Shown here one piece after another: positions 1-5,365 of a stretch of 6,237 nt of DNA. The position numbers were made by a program, and so were the translations under genes. Source of the stretch: Desulfobacteraceae bacterium (lineage in GTDB: Bacteria > Desulfobacterota > DSM-4660 > Desulfatiglandales > HGW-15); assembly GCA_003819975.1 (NCBI GenBank), contig RPPU01000285.1, forward strand, positions 1 to 6,237. Direction: 5' to 3'. The notes beneath the pieces are model-generated. The model was not told where the DNA came from, ran no database searches, and worked only from the letters and a program-made list of their open reading frames with translations. Numbering within the stretch: the first letter of the stretch is position 1; the number at the start of each line of letters is the position of its first letter.

Positions 1-100
1 CGGAAACGGTCAAGGCCGAAAGGACGATCCTGCGTCTCTCCAGCAAGGGCGGCAGGTATTTGGCGATATACATTGAAAAATCAAACTGTTTTTTTTCCAT
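1..100 (-). CDS. Probable Wzz-type chain-length determinant protein, N-terminal fragment (cut by window edge)
   Basis: Only the first 33 codons are visible; the gene runs off the left edge. The ATG at 100-98 follows the TGA of the upstream ATPase gene (104-102) with a single base between them, so translation is probably coupled. The visible protein starts with a short polar stretch, then MYIAKYLPPLLERRR, then a hydrophobic run (IVLSALTVS) that would be the start of the first membrane segment. A short cytoplasmic lead, a basic patch and then a transmembrane helix is how Wzz/GumC-type polysaccharide co-polymerases begin. These inner-membrane proteins set polymer length and normally partner a cytoplasmic CpsD/Wzc-like ATPase, which is exactly the neighbour here. 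The family call rests on that neighbour and on little sequence; another membrane protein of the same locus is possible. Confidence 0.6.
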   Translation of the reverse strand, partial: MEKKQFDFSMYIAKYLPPLLERRRIVLSALTVS

Positions 101-101
101 T

Positions 102-986
102 TCAGCGTCTCTTTTTTTGCTTAAAAGGACCGAAGATGCCGTGAAATTGTTGGTTGTAAATAATGCCGTGCACTTCGCTGTCGCCGTCGATAAAAGCGGC
201 AACGGAGTTGCGTAAATCGGCCTTGGATGTTATTTTATCCTGAACAACCACCAGCACCAAATCGGCGGCTTTGCTGACATAAACCGGTTCCACGTTATTC
301 CGGTTGTTAATAAGAACGGGGGAGGTGTCGAGAATGATCAAATCAAAAGCCGCCTTCATCTCTCGAATCATTTCTCCAATCATAGGTCGGTTGAGATTAA
401 AAGACAATTGTTCATTGGGCCGGCCGGCGGTGATGATTTTTAACTCACCGAGTTCGGTCGATTTTAACAGGTCCTGCCATTTCACGGTTCCCGCCACAAA
501 GTCCGTAAAACCGGTCTCTTGTTCAAGCCCGAAGGGAACATGGAGTTGCGGTTTGCGCATATTCAGGTCCACCAAAAGAACCTTCATCTTATTAAAAAAA
601 GCCGCGTTGTAACCCAGGATCGAAACCAAAGAAGTGTTGCCTGCTCCATCATGGGGACTTGTGATCATGATGCATTTTTGATTTCGTTTCTGAAGAATTT
701 CAACAACCTGTTCCTTGATTCTATGGATTTCAGCATAGCGATAAGCGCTATTCATCATTATCTTTAATTTAGGGCTGTTTAACCATATATCCCGATATAA
801 GTATTTTTTTAAAAATAAAAGGATTTTTTTAGCTCTGGTCTGCGCTTGTGGTTCGGAAGAATTCCGCGAATGGGGATTCAGGGATAATCGGACCGATTCA
901 TCCGAGCCATGGCCGGATAGGGCCTGATCGGATTCAACCCGATTCTCTTGAGCCTCTTTTTGATATTTATCTTTTTCTTTATCCAC
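102..986 (-). CDS. CpsD/CapB/Wzc-like polysaccharide ATPase with a degenerate Walker A motif
   Basis: This is a cytoplasmic P-loop protein of the bacterial tyrosine-kinase (BY-kinase) fold, 294 aa from the GTG at 986. I chose that start because AAGG lies 5 bases upstream; a TTG at 1001 would add five residues but has no visible Shine-Dalgarno. Residues 1-75 are polar and low in complexity. The ATPase domain follows from about YRYAEIHRI (83). Walker A reads SPHDGAGNTS, with Asn117 where the catalytic lysine of GxGK(S/T) is expected. Walker A' is VLLVDLNMRKP (136-146), with Asp140 kept and the usual second Asp replaced by Asn142. Walker B is LDTSP (219-223). The C-terminus is basic (KQKKRR) with no tyrosine cluster, so there is no obvious autophosphorylation tail. 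Family members drive or regulate chain-length control of exopolysaccharide together with a Wzz partner, and the next gene appears to be one. Loss of the lysine suggests weak or absent ATP hydrolysis, perhaps a structural role. Confidence 0.85.
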   Translation of the reverse strand: MDKEKDKYQKEAQENRVESDQALSGHGSDESVRLSLNPHSRNSSEPQAQTRAKKILLFLKKYLYRDIWLNSPKLKIMMNSAYRYAEIHRIKEQVVEILQKRNQKCIMITSPHDGAGNTSLVSILGYNAAFFNKMKVLLVDLNMRKPQLHVPFGLEQETGFTDFVAGTVKWQDLLKSTELGELKIITAGRPNEQLSFNLNRPMIGEMIREMKAAFDLIILDTSPVLINNRNNVEPVYVSKAADLVLVVVQDKITSKADLRNSVAAFIDGDSEVHGIIYNQQFHGIFGPFKQKKRR

Positions 987-1024
987 TAACACCTTAACCA
1001 AAGTCGTCTGTTTAAGACTAAATA

Positions 1025-1061
1025 TGATTGAATCTTATTGAATAACCCTTCCAAATGTCAA
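1025..1061 (-). promoter_or_regulatory. Likely sigma70 promoter of the CpsD-like gene
   Basis: On the minus strand a perfect TTGACA (-35, 1061-1056) is followed after 18 bases by TAAGAT (-10, 1037-1032, 4 of 6 matches). Transcription would begin near 1025, about 40 bases before the GTG start at 986. It implies that the polysaccharide pair is transcribed separately from the nucleotidyltransferase upstream. A second, perfect TATAAT at 1085-1080 has no convincing -35 box at the right distance. Confidence 0.5.
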
Positions 1062-1138
1062 GAGAAATCCCGGCCGGCGATTATAAGGCAACTATTGAAT
1101 TACATTAATAATTCTCTATAAAGGCTTGCTGGTTCCCA

Positions 1139-1162
1139 CACTGAAAAAATACTCCGTCAGTG
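1139..1162. repeat. Small inverted repeat just after the nucleotidyltransferase gene
   Basis: CACTGA (1139-1144) and TCAGTG (1157-1162) can pair as a 6-bp stem with a 12-base loop, immediately downstream of the TAA at 1169-1167. The T-run lies inside the loop and not after the stem, so it does not meet the usual pattern of an intrinsic terminator on the minus strand. It may still stabilise the mRNA end. Confidence 0.25.
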
Positions 1163-1166
1163 CTGT

Positions 1167-2366
1167 TTATTGACTTTTTCCGGAAATAAACCACTCTTCC
1201 ATAAGCAGATTCCTATTCTGCCGCTCGATCTGAGTCTTCATCTCCTTATCGCCAAGGATCAAGCGCCATACGGCGCGGACGTATCGGGCCGCATGTTCCT
1301 TGAGGCGGATAAAGTAATACAGATCATTTTGCAGGGAATTAAACGGGGCCCCGTATTCCCTGGCAACAAACTCCCGGGGTGTGAAAAGAAGCCTGAAAAG
1401 ATGCATCGATTTTTCCCTTAATGAATCCTTTCCCCACAACTGCCAGAAATAGGGGGATAAGTGCAGAAACTCTTTGGGATCGAGAAAGACCTGCTCCAGG
1501 GCCCATGCTTTTACAGCCGGGTCGATCTTGTCCGGTTGGAGCGCCTGCCGGATAACCTCGGGCGTTTCCGCTCGAAACAATTCCATCAGAAGCATGAAAG
1601 CAAGCGAAACCGGATTCGTCACCCGCCATTGTTTTGCGCGGTTTGCCACCTCCGCCCAATCTAATCGGTTCCCATAATGCCGCATGGTTTCCAGGATGTC
1701 CGCGAGGGCCCTCAGTTCGCTGTACTTAACCAAATGATGAAAAGCGAAATGAAGGCAAAGGTATAACAATAGGTCCTCCGGAGCCAGGACCAGGGTTTCC
1801 ACGCCCCCGATCTTGGCCGAATGCGCCCGGGCCCAAACCTGGTCCATATCTACTCGAAAGTCGGGAACCGAAAAATCGAGGGTCCAGTGGATATCCAACG
1901 GAAAACGGCTCTGCGCCGTATAATAGCCGGCTCGCCTGAGCAGTTTTTGACTTTGCGGAAGATCGCTCTTTTTAATCAGCAGATCCATGTCATCCATGGA
2001 CCGCAACCCCGGGTCTCCGTACACCCGTTCGGCCAAATGCGCGCCTTTTAAGACGATGACCGGGATATGCGCCTCGCTCAATAGCCTGATAATCTTCGCG
2101 ATTCCGTGATAAAGCCGCACATTCCGCACTGTGTTTCGCAGATAGGCTTGACGCAGGGTCTCCCGGATGCGGACCGGGATTTCCTCGACCGCATGGAGAC
2201 GCTTATAGAGCAAGGGCGCCACGGAATGTCTGGCAGCCTGGTGCACCACTCCATCCCAGTCTGATATTGTGCATGCCGCCAACCGGTCTGACCGGCACAA
2301 GAGATCTTCATTGCCAAGACATTCCAGCAACCATTTTTCTTCTTTTTTTAGCTCCATCCCTTGCAT
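1167..2366 (-). CDS. NTP_transf_5-type nucleotidyltransferase family protein
   Basis: A 399-aa soluble protein of the uncharacterised nucleotidyltransferase family (Pfam NTP_transf_5, recalled from its motifs). The signature is clear: LKGAHLAERVYGDPG (106-120), then RSMDDMDLLI (122-131). Asp126 and Asp128 form the DxD metal site of the polymerase-beta-like fold, and DIHWTL (158-163) supplies the family's later acidic/His motif. The remaining C-terminal part looks helical. The biochemical substrate of this family is not established. Members recur beside PqqD-like proteins, RiPP enzymes and exopolysaccharide genes, and both contexts occur here. The start is uncertain: the ATG at 2366 and another at 2357 both lack a good ribosome-binding site, and an in-frame stop six codons before 2366 rules out a longer protein. 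It lies 191 bp downstream of the small cysteine peptide gene, so it may be read from that promoter or have its own. Confidence 0.85.
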   Translation of the reverse strand: MQGMELKKEEKWLLECLGNEDLLCRSDRLAACTISDWDGVVHQAARHSVAPLLYKRLHAVEEIPVRIRETLRQAYLRNTVRNVRLYHGIAKIIRLLSEAHIPVIVLKGAHLAERVYGDPGLRSMDDMDLLIKKSDLPQSQKLLRRAGYYTAQSRFPLDIHWTLDFSVPDFRVDMDQVWARAHSAKIGGVETLVLAPEDLLLYLCLHFAFHHLVKYSELRALADILETMRHYGNRLDWAEVANRAKQWRVTNPVSLAFMLLMELFRAETPEVIRQALQPDKIDPAVKAWALEQVFLDPKEFLHLSPYFWQLWGKDSLREKSMHLFRLLFTPREFVAREYGAPFNSLQNDLYYFIRLKEHAARYVRAVWRLILGDKEMKTQIERQNRNLLMEEWFISGKSQ

Positions 2367-2513
2367 CCACGAGGAAATTCTTCAACTTTAGATTAAAACA
2401 GGCTCTCTGAAAATCCAAATAATTTATGATCCTATCAAAAAGGCCGAACAGGACCGTGCGGTTATGCTGGACGGACAGGGGGAGGTTCCAGGGAGGGGTG
2501 TATTTATTGATTC

Positions 2514-2540
2514 AAAAAAAAGCTCTTTACAAAACAAAGC
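2514..2540 (-). terminator. Possible weak intrinsic terminator after the small peptide gene
   Basis: On the minus strand GCTTT (2540-2536) can pair with AGAGC (2526-2522, one G-U pair) around a 9-base loop, followed directly by eight Ts (2521-2514). Geometry and position, 18 bases past the TAG of the 62-aa ORF, fit an intrinsic terminator, but the 5-bp stem is weak. Partial read-through into the nucleotidyltransferase would be expected if it works at all. Confidence 0.35.
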
Positions 2541-2557
2541 CGACAAAATTCCGGAAG

Positions 2558-2746
2558 CTATGACAACCCTCCTGATTCAGGGTGGCAAGCACCGCAGCGT
2601 TGTCCACCTCCCGCCATCCTGTCGCACTTATTGTGTTCCCTATTAGGACCGGTGGGCGACCAGACCGATTTGCACGATCCCAGGATGCTCTCTTCAGGTT
2701 GGGCCTTGTACAAAACAATCAGTTCAGGTTTTTTCCATTTTTTCAT
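2558..2746 (-). CDS. Small cysteine-containing peptide, probable RiPP precursor of the radical SAM module
   Basis: A 62-aa ORF. The start is ATG 2746-2744: GGAG at 2757-2754 lies 7 bases upstream, and the predicted transcript starts near 2775, which leaves an upstream in-frame start at 2773 almost leaderless. The protein divides in two. Residues 1-24 are leader-like: MKKWKKPELIVL, then a Gln-Pro-Glu-Glu stretch and ILGS. Residues 25-62 are Gly/Ser/Pro-rich with Cys at 25, 41, 51 and 54 (CGAC at the last pair), a GPN turn and a PESGGLS tail. There is no hydrophobic signal peptide. From memory, the pattern KPEL-VL...PEE..L..CK followed by GP and spaced Cys recurs in short peptides beside radical SAM/SPASM genes; I could not search this. 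Modification by the neighbouring radical SAM proteins, guided by the PqqD-like protein, and leader removal near Gly23-Ser24-Cys25 are inferences. The alternative is a small Cys metal-binding protein. Confidence 0.72.
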   Translation of the reverse strand: MKKWKKPELIVLYKAQPEESILGSCKSVWSPTGPNREHNKCDRMAGGGQRCGACHPESGGLS

Positions 2747-2753
2747 GAACATG

Positions 2754-2757
2754 CTCC
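2754..2757 (-). promoter_or_regulatory. Ribosome-binding site fixing the start of the 62-aa peptide
   Basis: GGAG on the minus strand, 7 bases before the ATG at 2746. It sits at the right distance only for that ATG: the ATG at 2752 is too close, and the one at 2773 lies upstream of it. It therefore sets the leader as beginning MKKWKK. Confidence 0.7.
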
Positions 2758-2774
2758 AATCCCGTACAAACAAT

Positions 2775-2811
2775 AAGTACCATTATCGCAGATAAAGAGA
2801 AATTTTGTCAA
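2775..2811 (-). promoter_or_regulatory. Strong sigma70 promoter of the small peptide gene
   Basis: On the minus strand TTGACA (-35, 2811-2806, 6 of 6) is followed after 18 bases by GATAAT (-10, 2787-2782, 5 of 6). TG at 2790-2789 makes an extended -10 (TGCGATAAT). Transcription should start near 2775, about 29 bases before the ATG at 2746. It is the best promoter I can see in the window, consistent with a substrate peptide needed in excess over its modifying enzymes. Confidence 0.72.
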
Positions 2812-2870
2812 ACGGTTTTGCTTTTTACCTTTATCAGACAATTAACCCCAACGATGCATTAAAAGGGTAC

Positions 2871-2996
2871 GATTTCTCCTCGCTGCGCTCATCGCGATGA
2901 CTTTGTCATTGCTCTTCTCGAAATGACATCGGAGGCAAAATCGTCCTTAGTTAATGAACAACGTCGATCGTGTCATTTCGACCGCAGGGAGAAATC
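2871..2996. repeat. Large imperfect inverted repeat built from a REP-like intergenic element
   Basis: The right arm, GTCATTTCGA then CCGCAGGGAGAAATC (2972-2996), is mirrored on the left by GATTTCTCC (2871-2879) and TCGAAATGACA (2918-2928). The latter pairs perfectly over 11 bp with 2971-2981, and GATTTCTCC pairs with GGAGAAATC at 2988-2996. The left copy is interrupted by about 30 bases that contain a perfect 10-bp palindrome, CATCGCGATG (2890-2899), and the dyad ATGAC-TTT-GTCAT (2897-2909). From memory, GTCATTTCGA...GAGAAATC elements are dispersed in many copies in intergenic DNA of several environmental phyla; the copy number here needs the whole genome. It is most likely a mobile or REP-like element rather than part of the peptide system. 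Confidence 0.7.
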
Positions 2997-3122
2997 ACAT
3001 AAAATTCCATATTCCTGAAATGCATTTTAAGTGAACTTTACAAAATGATTATCAATTAGACTTTTAGCCTTAAATAATAGAGACTTTGTAATTTTTAAAG
3101 GAAATTTTATGCAACAATAAAG

Positions 3123-4247
3123 TTAATAGTGCCTGTTTTGGACCTGCAGGGCCTGGGCTCTGGTATGGGCCATTTCACAGAAAAAGTCTATATGCACATC
3201 CATTTCCCCGGTTTCCAGATAAGCCAAGGCCGGACACCACAGGCATAGATTGATTAGGGAACAACTTAAGCAATCCTCGGAGAACGCTCTTTTCCCCGAG
3301 CGCATTTCCCTCACACGCGGGATAAAATCATGCCAAGCCTCCCGGAGATTTCCTTTTCTTAAATCATAAACGCAATCCGGGTGCCAAAGGGATGAACACA
3401 AACGTAATAACCCATTATAACCGACGGTAAACCCGTCATTTCCCGCTCCGCATTGAAAAAGATGGTCGCAATCGGTCCGGGAAGGAACCTCGTCTAAAAG
3501 CCCGCGGCACATCCGGGTCAAAGCATTGAACCGCCGACGGTCCGATCGTTCCAGAGCCACCACCTCTTCAGGGCTTAGCCGCTCCAATTTTATTTCCCGG
3601 TTCCGTTCCGGGTCTTGGTCGAATCTCAGGTGCAAAAAAGGATCAAAACGAAACCCGCCCGCAGTGTGCTTCAGGCAAAACCGGCGTATCTCGGGCAGCT
3701 CCGCCAGGTTGGAGCGCATAGCCATAGTCTTTAAGCGAACCTTGACTCCTTGGCCGCGGAGTAAATCGAGCCCCTGCCTGAACTTCGCAAACGAACCCGG
3801 GCTGCGGGTGACCCGTTCATAAACCTCCGCCGTGATTCCATAGACCGTCACCTCCAAATCGCGGGGCGGATATTGCAGAAAAAGTTTTGCATGTTCTTTG
3901 GTAATTAGGGTGGCATTGGTGAAGACCGAAACCAAAAGCCCCTTTTTTTTAAGATGGAGATAAATATCGAAAAAATCGGGTCTGAGCAGAGGTTCTCCGC
4001 CGGAGAGCATGCACCCCAAGGCTCCCATTGAGACCGCTTCATCGGCGATGGCCCTTATCTCTTCCAAAGAGAGTTCTTTATGCTCGGCTTCTATATCCGC
4101 TGCCGGAAGATTGATATAGCAGTGCCGGCAGTTATTATTGCAGCGCGCCGTCAACTCCAGCTCAAAAGAGATAAGCGCCCGCTTATCCTTTATTTTTTCC
4201 CAAAGGGAGAATTCGGGCAGACTCAATGAAGATACAAAATCACTCAT
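3123..4247 (-). CDS. Radical SAM/SPASM protein (putative peptide maturase)
   Basis: A complete 374-aa enzyme that should cleave S-adenosylmethionine to a 5'-deoxyadenosyl radical. The radical SAM cluster motif is C36-NNN-C40-RH-C43, in the line LELTARCNNNCRHCYINLP. SGGEP (82-86) is the SAM-binding motif, and SVFTNATLIT (107-116) and VTVYG (133-137) are further barrel strands. The C-terminal SPASM domain has the full seven-Cys pattern: C266, then GNDGFTVGYNGLLRLC ending at C284, then CLSCSLINLCLWCP (C326, C329, C335, C338), then C357. These would hold two auxiliary 4Fe-4S clusters, as in sactipeptide and ranthipeptide maturases. I chose ATG 4247, with GGAG 9 bases upstream; a GTG at 4250 is 6 bases from it and equally possible. 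The gene overlaps the end of the protease gene by 8 bases, so it is co-translated with the protease and the PqqD-like protein. The substrate is probably the 62-aa peptide 376 bp downstream; that is inference. Confidence 0.9.
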   Translation of the reverse strand: MSDFVSSLSLPEFSLWEKIKDKRALISFELELTARCNNNCRHCYINLPAADIEAEHKELSLEEIRAIADEAVSMGALGCMLSGGEPLLRPDFFDIYLHLKKKGLLVSVFTNATLITKEHAKLFLQYPPRDLEVTVYGITAEVYERVTRSPGSFAKFRQGLDLLRGQGVKVRLKTMAMRSNLAELPEIRRFCLKHTAGGFRFDPFLHLRFDQDPERNREIKLERLSPEEVVALERSDRRRFNALTRMCRGLLDEVPSRTDCDHLFQCGAGNDGFTVGYNGLLRLCSSLWHPDCVYDLRKGNLREAWHDFIPRVREMRSGKRAFSEDCLSCSLINLCLWCPALAYLETGEMDVHIDFFCEMAHTRAQALQVQNRHY

Positions 4248-4866
4248 CACCGGTTGCTCCCGTACGGCCTCTCTCCGGCGGACTCTGTTTTCCGGCGGAT
4301 AGGTCTTCGGAAAGACGAATGGGTTCGCTTATTTTTGGTTGCGTATCTTTGCCCCACGCCCTCTGCCCGCCGATCGCCGCGAAAAGGCGGGTCCCTATGC
4401 AAAATCGCACATGAAAAAAAAGCCGGGCCCGTATCAGAAGCGCAATCAGGATCCGTTCCGGGCCCAGACCCAGGGCGACCTTCTTCCCGTCTCTTTCCAC
4501 TTTTTTCACGCGCCCCAGAATATGTGCGGGGGCAAGAGCGCCGTCTTGCATAAGAACATTGTCGCCTTGAATAAGGTACCGGCCTCCCCGCTTGCCGATA
4601 ATCCGATGGATGACCAACCCTTTCTTTTCCGGATGGACAAAAGCCACCACCTCCCCCAATCGGGGCCGGCCGTCCGGTATGGTTGCGATCGTCACGATAT
4701 CTTCATCCTTGATAACGGGCCACATGCTGAAACCCTTTACCCGGAACCGGCAAACGGCGCCGCGGCCCAGCACCGCCCCGATGATCTCGATCAGATCCGC
4801 GCTCCGCAACGGGAGCTCTCCGTGCTTGCGGATAAAGAGGCCGGGTGTCGGATCAAATGACTTCAA
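4240..4866 (-). CDS. S24/S26 family peptidase (signal-peptidase-like), candidate leader peptidase
   Basis: A 208-aa protein with the serine-peptidase motif of the S24/S26 clan: FRVKGFSMWPVI gives Ser47, and the second box, GEVVAFVH...GLVIHRIIG, has His87 where bacterial type I signal peptidases have Lys. That Ser/His form resembles SipW and ER-type signal peptidases. The third box is IQGDNV with Asp102. Residues 137-167 form a hydrophobic/basic stretch that may touch the membrane. There is no N-terminal anchor, which is unusual for a true signal peptidase. The last 40 residues are charged and Pro-rich with no recognisable motif. The start is a TTG (4866-4864) chosen for AGGA six bases upstream; the next Met (48) lies inside the catalytic motif. 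It overlaps the PqqD-like gene by 14 bases. Its place between the PqqD-like and radical SAM genes suggests it cuts a modified peptide rather than exported proteins. Confidence 0.82.
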   Translation of the reverse strand: MKSFDPTPGLFIRKHGELPLRSADLIEIIGAVLGRGAVCRFRVKGFSMWPVIKDEDIVTIATIPDGRPRLGEVVAFVHPEKKGLVIHRIIGKRGGRYLIQGDNVLMQDGALAPAHILGRVKKVERDGKKVALGLGPERILIALLIRARLFFHVRFCIGTRLFAAIGGQRAWGKDTQPKISEPIRLSEDLSAGKQSPPERGRTGATGDE

Positions 4867-5158
4867 CGATCATCCTTCTTTTAAAAAGTTCGTTTAAAAA
4901 ACCGCGCAAGTCGCTTTCAATCTCGCCCGTGCCGGCTTCAAATTCCGCGGAAAGGTCCGCCAATACCTGCTTCAGAACGCTTTTGCCGTCCAGCTTATTC
5001 CAGATGGTCCGGCCGGTTTCATTCAAGGAGAACAGTTCATCCTCCATATCCCCGATTCCCGCGGTCAAGGGTATGATGATCAGTTCTCCTTCAATTTCCC
5101 TGGCCACAACATCCGGGGATTGCATATAGACGCCATCCAGCTTTATCTCATCTTCCAT
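4853..5158 (-). CDS. PqqD-like protein (RiPP recognition element)
   Basis: A complete 101-aa protein of the PqqD family (Pfam PqqD), close to the family's usual length. The hallmark is LFSLNETGRTIWNKLDGK (42-59), matching the family's 'LN-TG-IW-LLDG' core. It is preceded by beta-strand segments (VVAREIEGELIIIPL) and followed by a helical part ending in LFKRRMIVEVI. PqqD proteins bind the leader of a ribosomal peptide and deliver it to a radical SAM/SPASM enzyme; in PQQ synthesis PqqD does this for PqqE. Both partners are present here. GAGGAG (5170-5165), 6 bases before ATG 5158, is a strong ribosome-binding site. The gene opens the tight three-gene run PqqD - S26 peptidase - radical SAM. I am sure of the family; the identity of its peptide is inference. 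Confidence 0.9.
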   Translation of the reverse strand: MEDEIKLDGVYMQSPDVVAREIEGELIIIPLTAGIGDMEDELFSLNETGRTIWNKLDGKSVLKQVLADLSAEFEAGTGEIESDLRGFLNELFKRRMIVEVI

Positions 5159-5174
5159 AAAGGACTCCTCATCA

Positions 5175-5214
5175 AATCGTGCCGTCCGGGATCTCTACAA
5201 CGAACCGGACGATT
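5175..5214. repeat. Hairpin in the 5' region of the PqqD-like gene
   Basis: CGTCCGG (5183-5189) and CCGGACG (5205-5211) form a 7-bp GC-rich stem around a 15-base loop. AATCGT (5175-5180) and ACGATT (5209-5214) offer an alternative pairing that shares the right arm. It lies just upstream of the ribosome-binding site at 5170-5165. No T-run follows on the minus strand, so it is not a terminator. It could modulate translation of the PqqD-like gene, but nothing shows that it does. Confidence 0.4.
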
Positions 5215-5221
5215 AGTAAAT

Positions 5222-5263
5222 TTCCTTCATCATTCGAAATTCGGTGTTCGATATTCGATATTC
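5222..5263. repeat. Heptamer-periodic repeat in the spacer before the PqqD-like gene
   Basis: On the minus strand six consecutive 7-base units each begin with GAA: GAATATC twice, then GAACACC, GAATTTC, GAATGAT and GAAGGAA. The upstream flank (GGCACGAAGATACAAAGGG) also has the look of dispersed intergenic sequence. I recall similar GAATATCGAA...TTTCGAATG strings as multi-copy intergenic elements in environmental genomes; whether this one is multi-copy cannot be judged from one window. No gene is supported here: the only ORF is 29 codons long and is built of the repeat itself. Confidence 0.6.
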
Positions 5264-5298
5264 TTTTTTCCCTTTGTATCTTCGTGCCACTGGAATCA

Positions 5299-5316
5299 TT
5301 TCAGAATCTTCTGAAA
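5299..5316. promoter_or_regulatory. 18-bp dyad, possible operator or mRNA-end structure
   Basis: TTTCAGAA (5299-5306) and TTCTGAAA (5309-5316) are perfect inverted 8-bp arms around a 2-bp centre. It lies 50 bases past the stop of the partial radical SAM gene and about 140 bases before the PqqD-like start. The near-zero spacer fits a dimeric regulator site better than an intrinsic terminator, and no T-run follows. No promoter boxes are visible next to it, so the role is open. Confidence 0.35.
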
Positions 5317-5365
5317 GGATGTCCGTTGTGCGGCCCCCCTCTTCCTTCGGTTGCCGGCTATCGGT

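Larger units (their letters stand above)
2747..3122. other. 376-bp non-coding gap between the complete radical SAM gene and the peptide gene
   Basis: From right to left, 3122-3000 is AT-rich and shows no convincing ORF, RNA gene or terminator. The interval 2996-2871 holds a large imperfect inverted repeat, listed separately. The interval 2811-2747 carries the promoter, leader and ribosome-binding site of the 62-aa peptide. I see no convincing terminator for the radical SAM gene, so read-through into the peptide gene cannot be excluded. Confidence 0.6.

Noticed and set aside
2669..2683. Lipobox-like L-G-S-C at residues 22-25 of the small peptide
   Set aside because: A lipoprotein needs a basic and hydrophobic signal segment before the box; residues 1-21 are charged, with only a four-residue hydrophobic run. 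The match is more likely a leader/core boundary.
2527..2718. A 63-aa minus-strand ORF overlapping the 62-aa peptide in another frame
   Set aside because: It has no ribosome-binding site of its own, starts inside the peptide gene and has no leader/core organisation; the frame starting at 2746 has the promoter, GGAG and ordered Cys.
2871..2996. CRISPR array or transposon end
   Set aside because: There are only two inverted copies, with no regularly spaced direct repeats, no spacers and no transposase ORF nearby.
4339..4860. 173-aa plus-strand ORF opposite the S26-like peptidase, and other long plus-strand ORFs
   Set aside because: They are antisense shadows of genes with clear motifs, have no family signature and lack convincing start signals.
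5272..5293. TGGCAC resembling the -24 half of a sigma54 promoter in the spacer before the PqqD-like gene
   Set aside because: The -12 GC element is absent at the required distance (TACAA instead of TTGCA).
5199..5308. 29-codon ORF in the spacer between the partial radical SAM gene and the PqqD-like gene, considered as a second precursor
   Set aside because: It is translated largely from the heptamer repeat, has no good ribosome-binding site, and has neither Cys nor a leader-like start.
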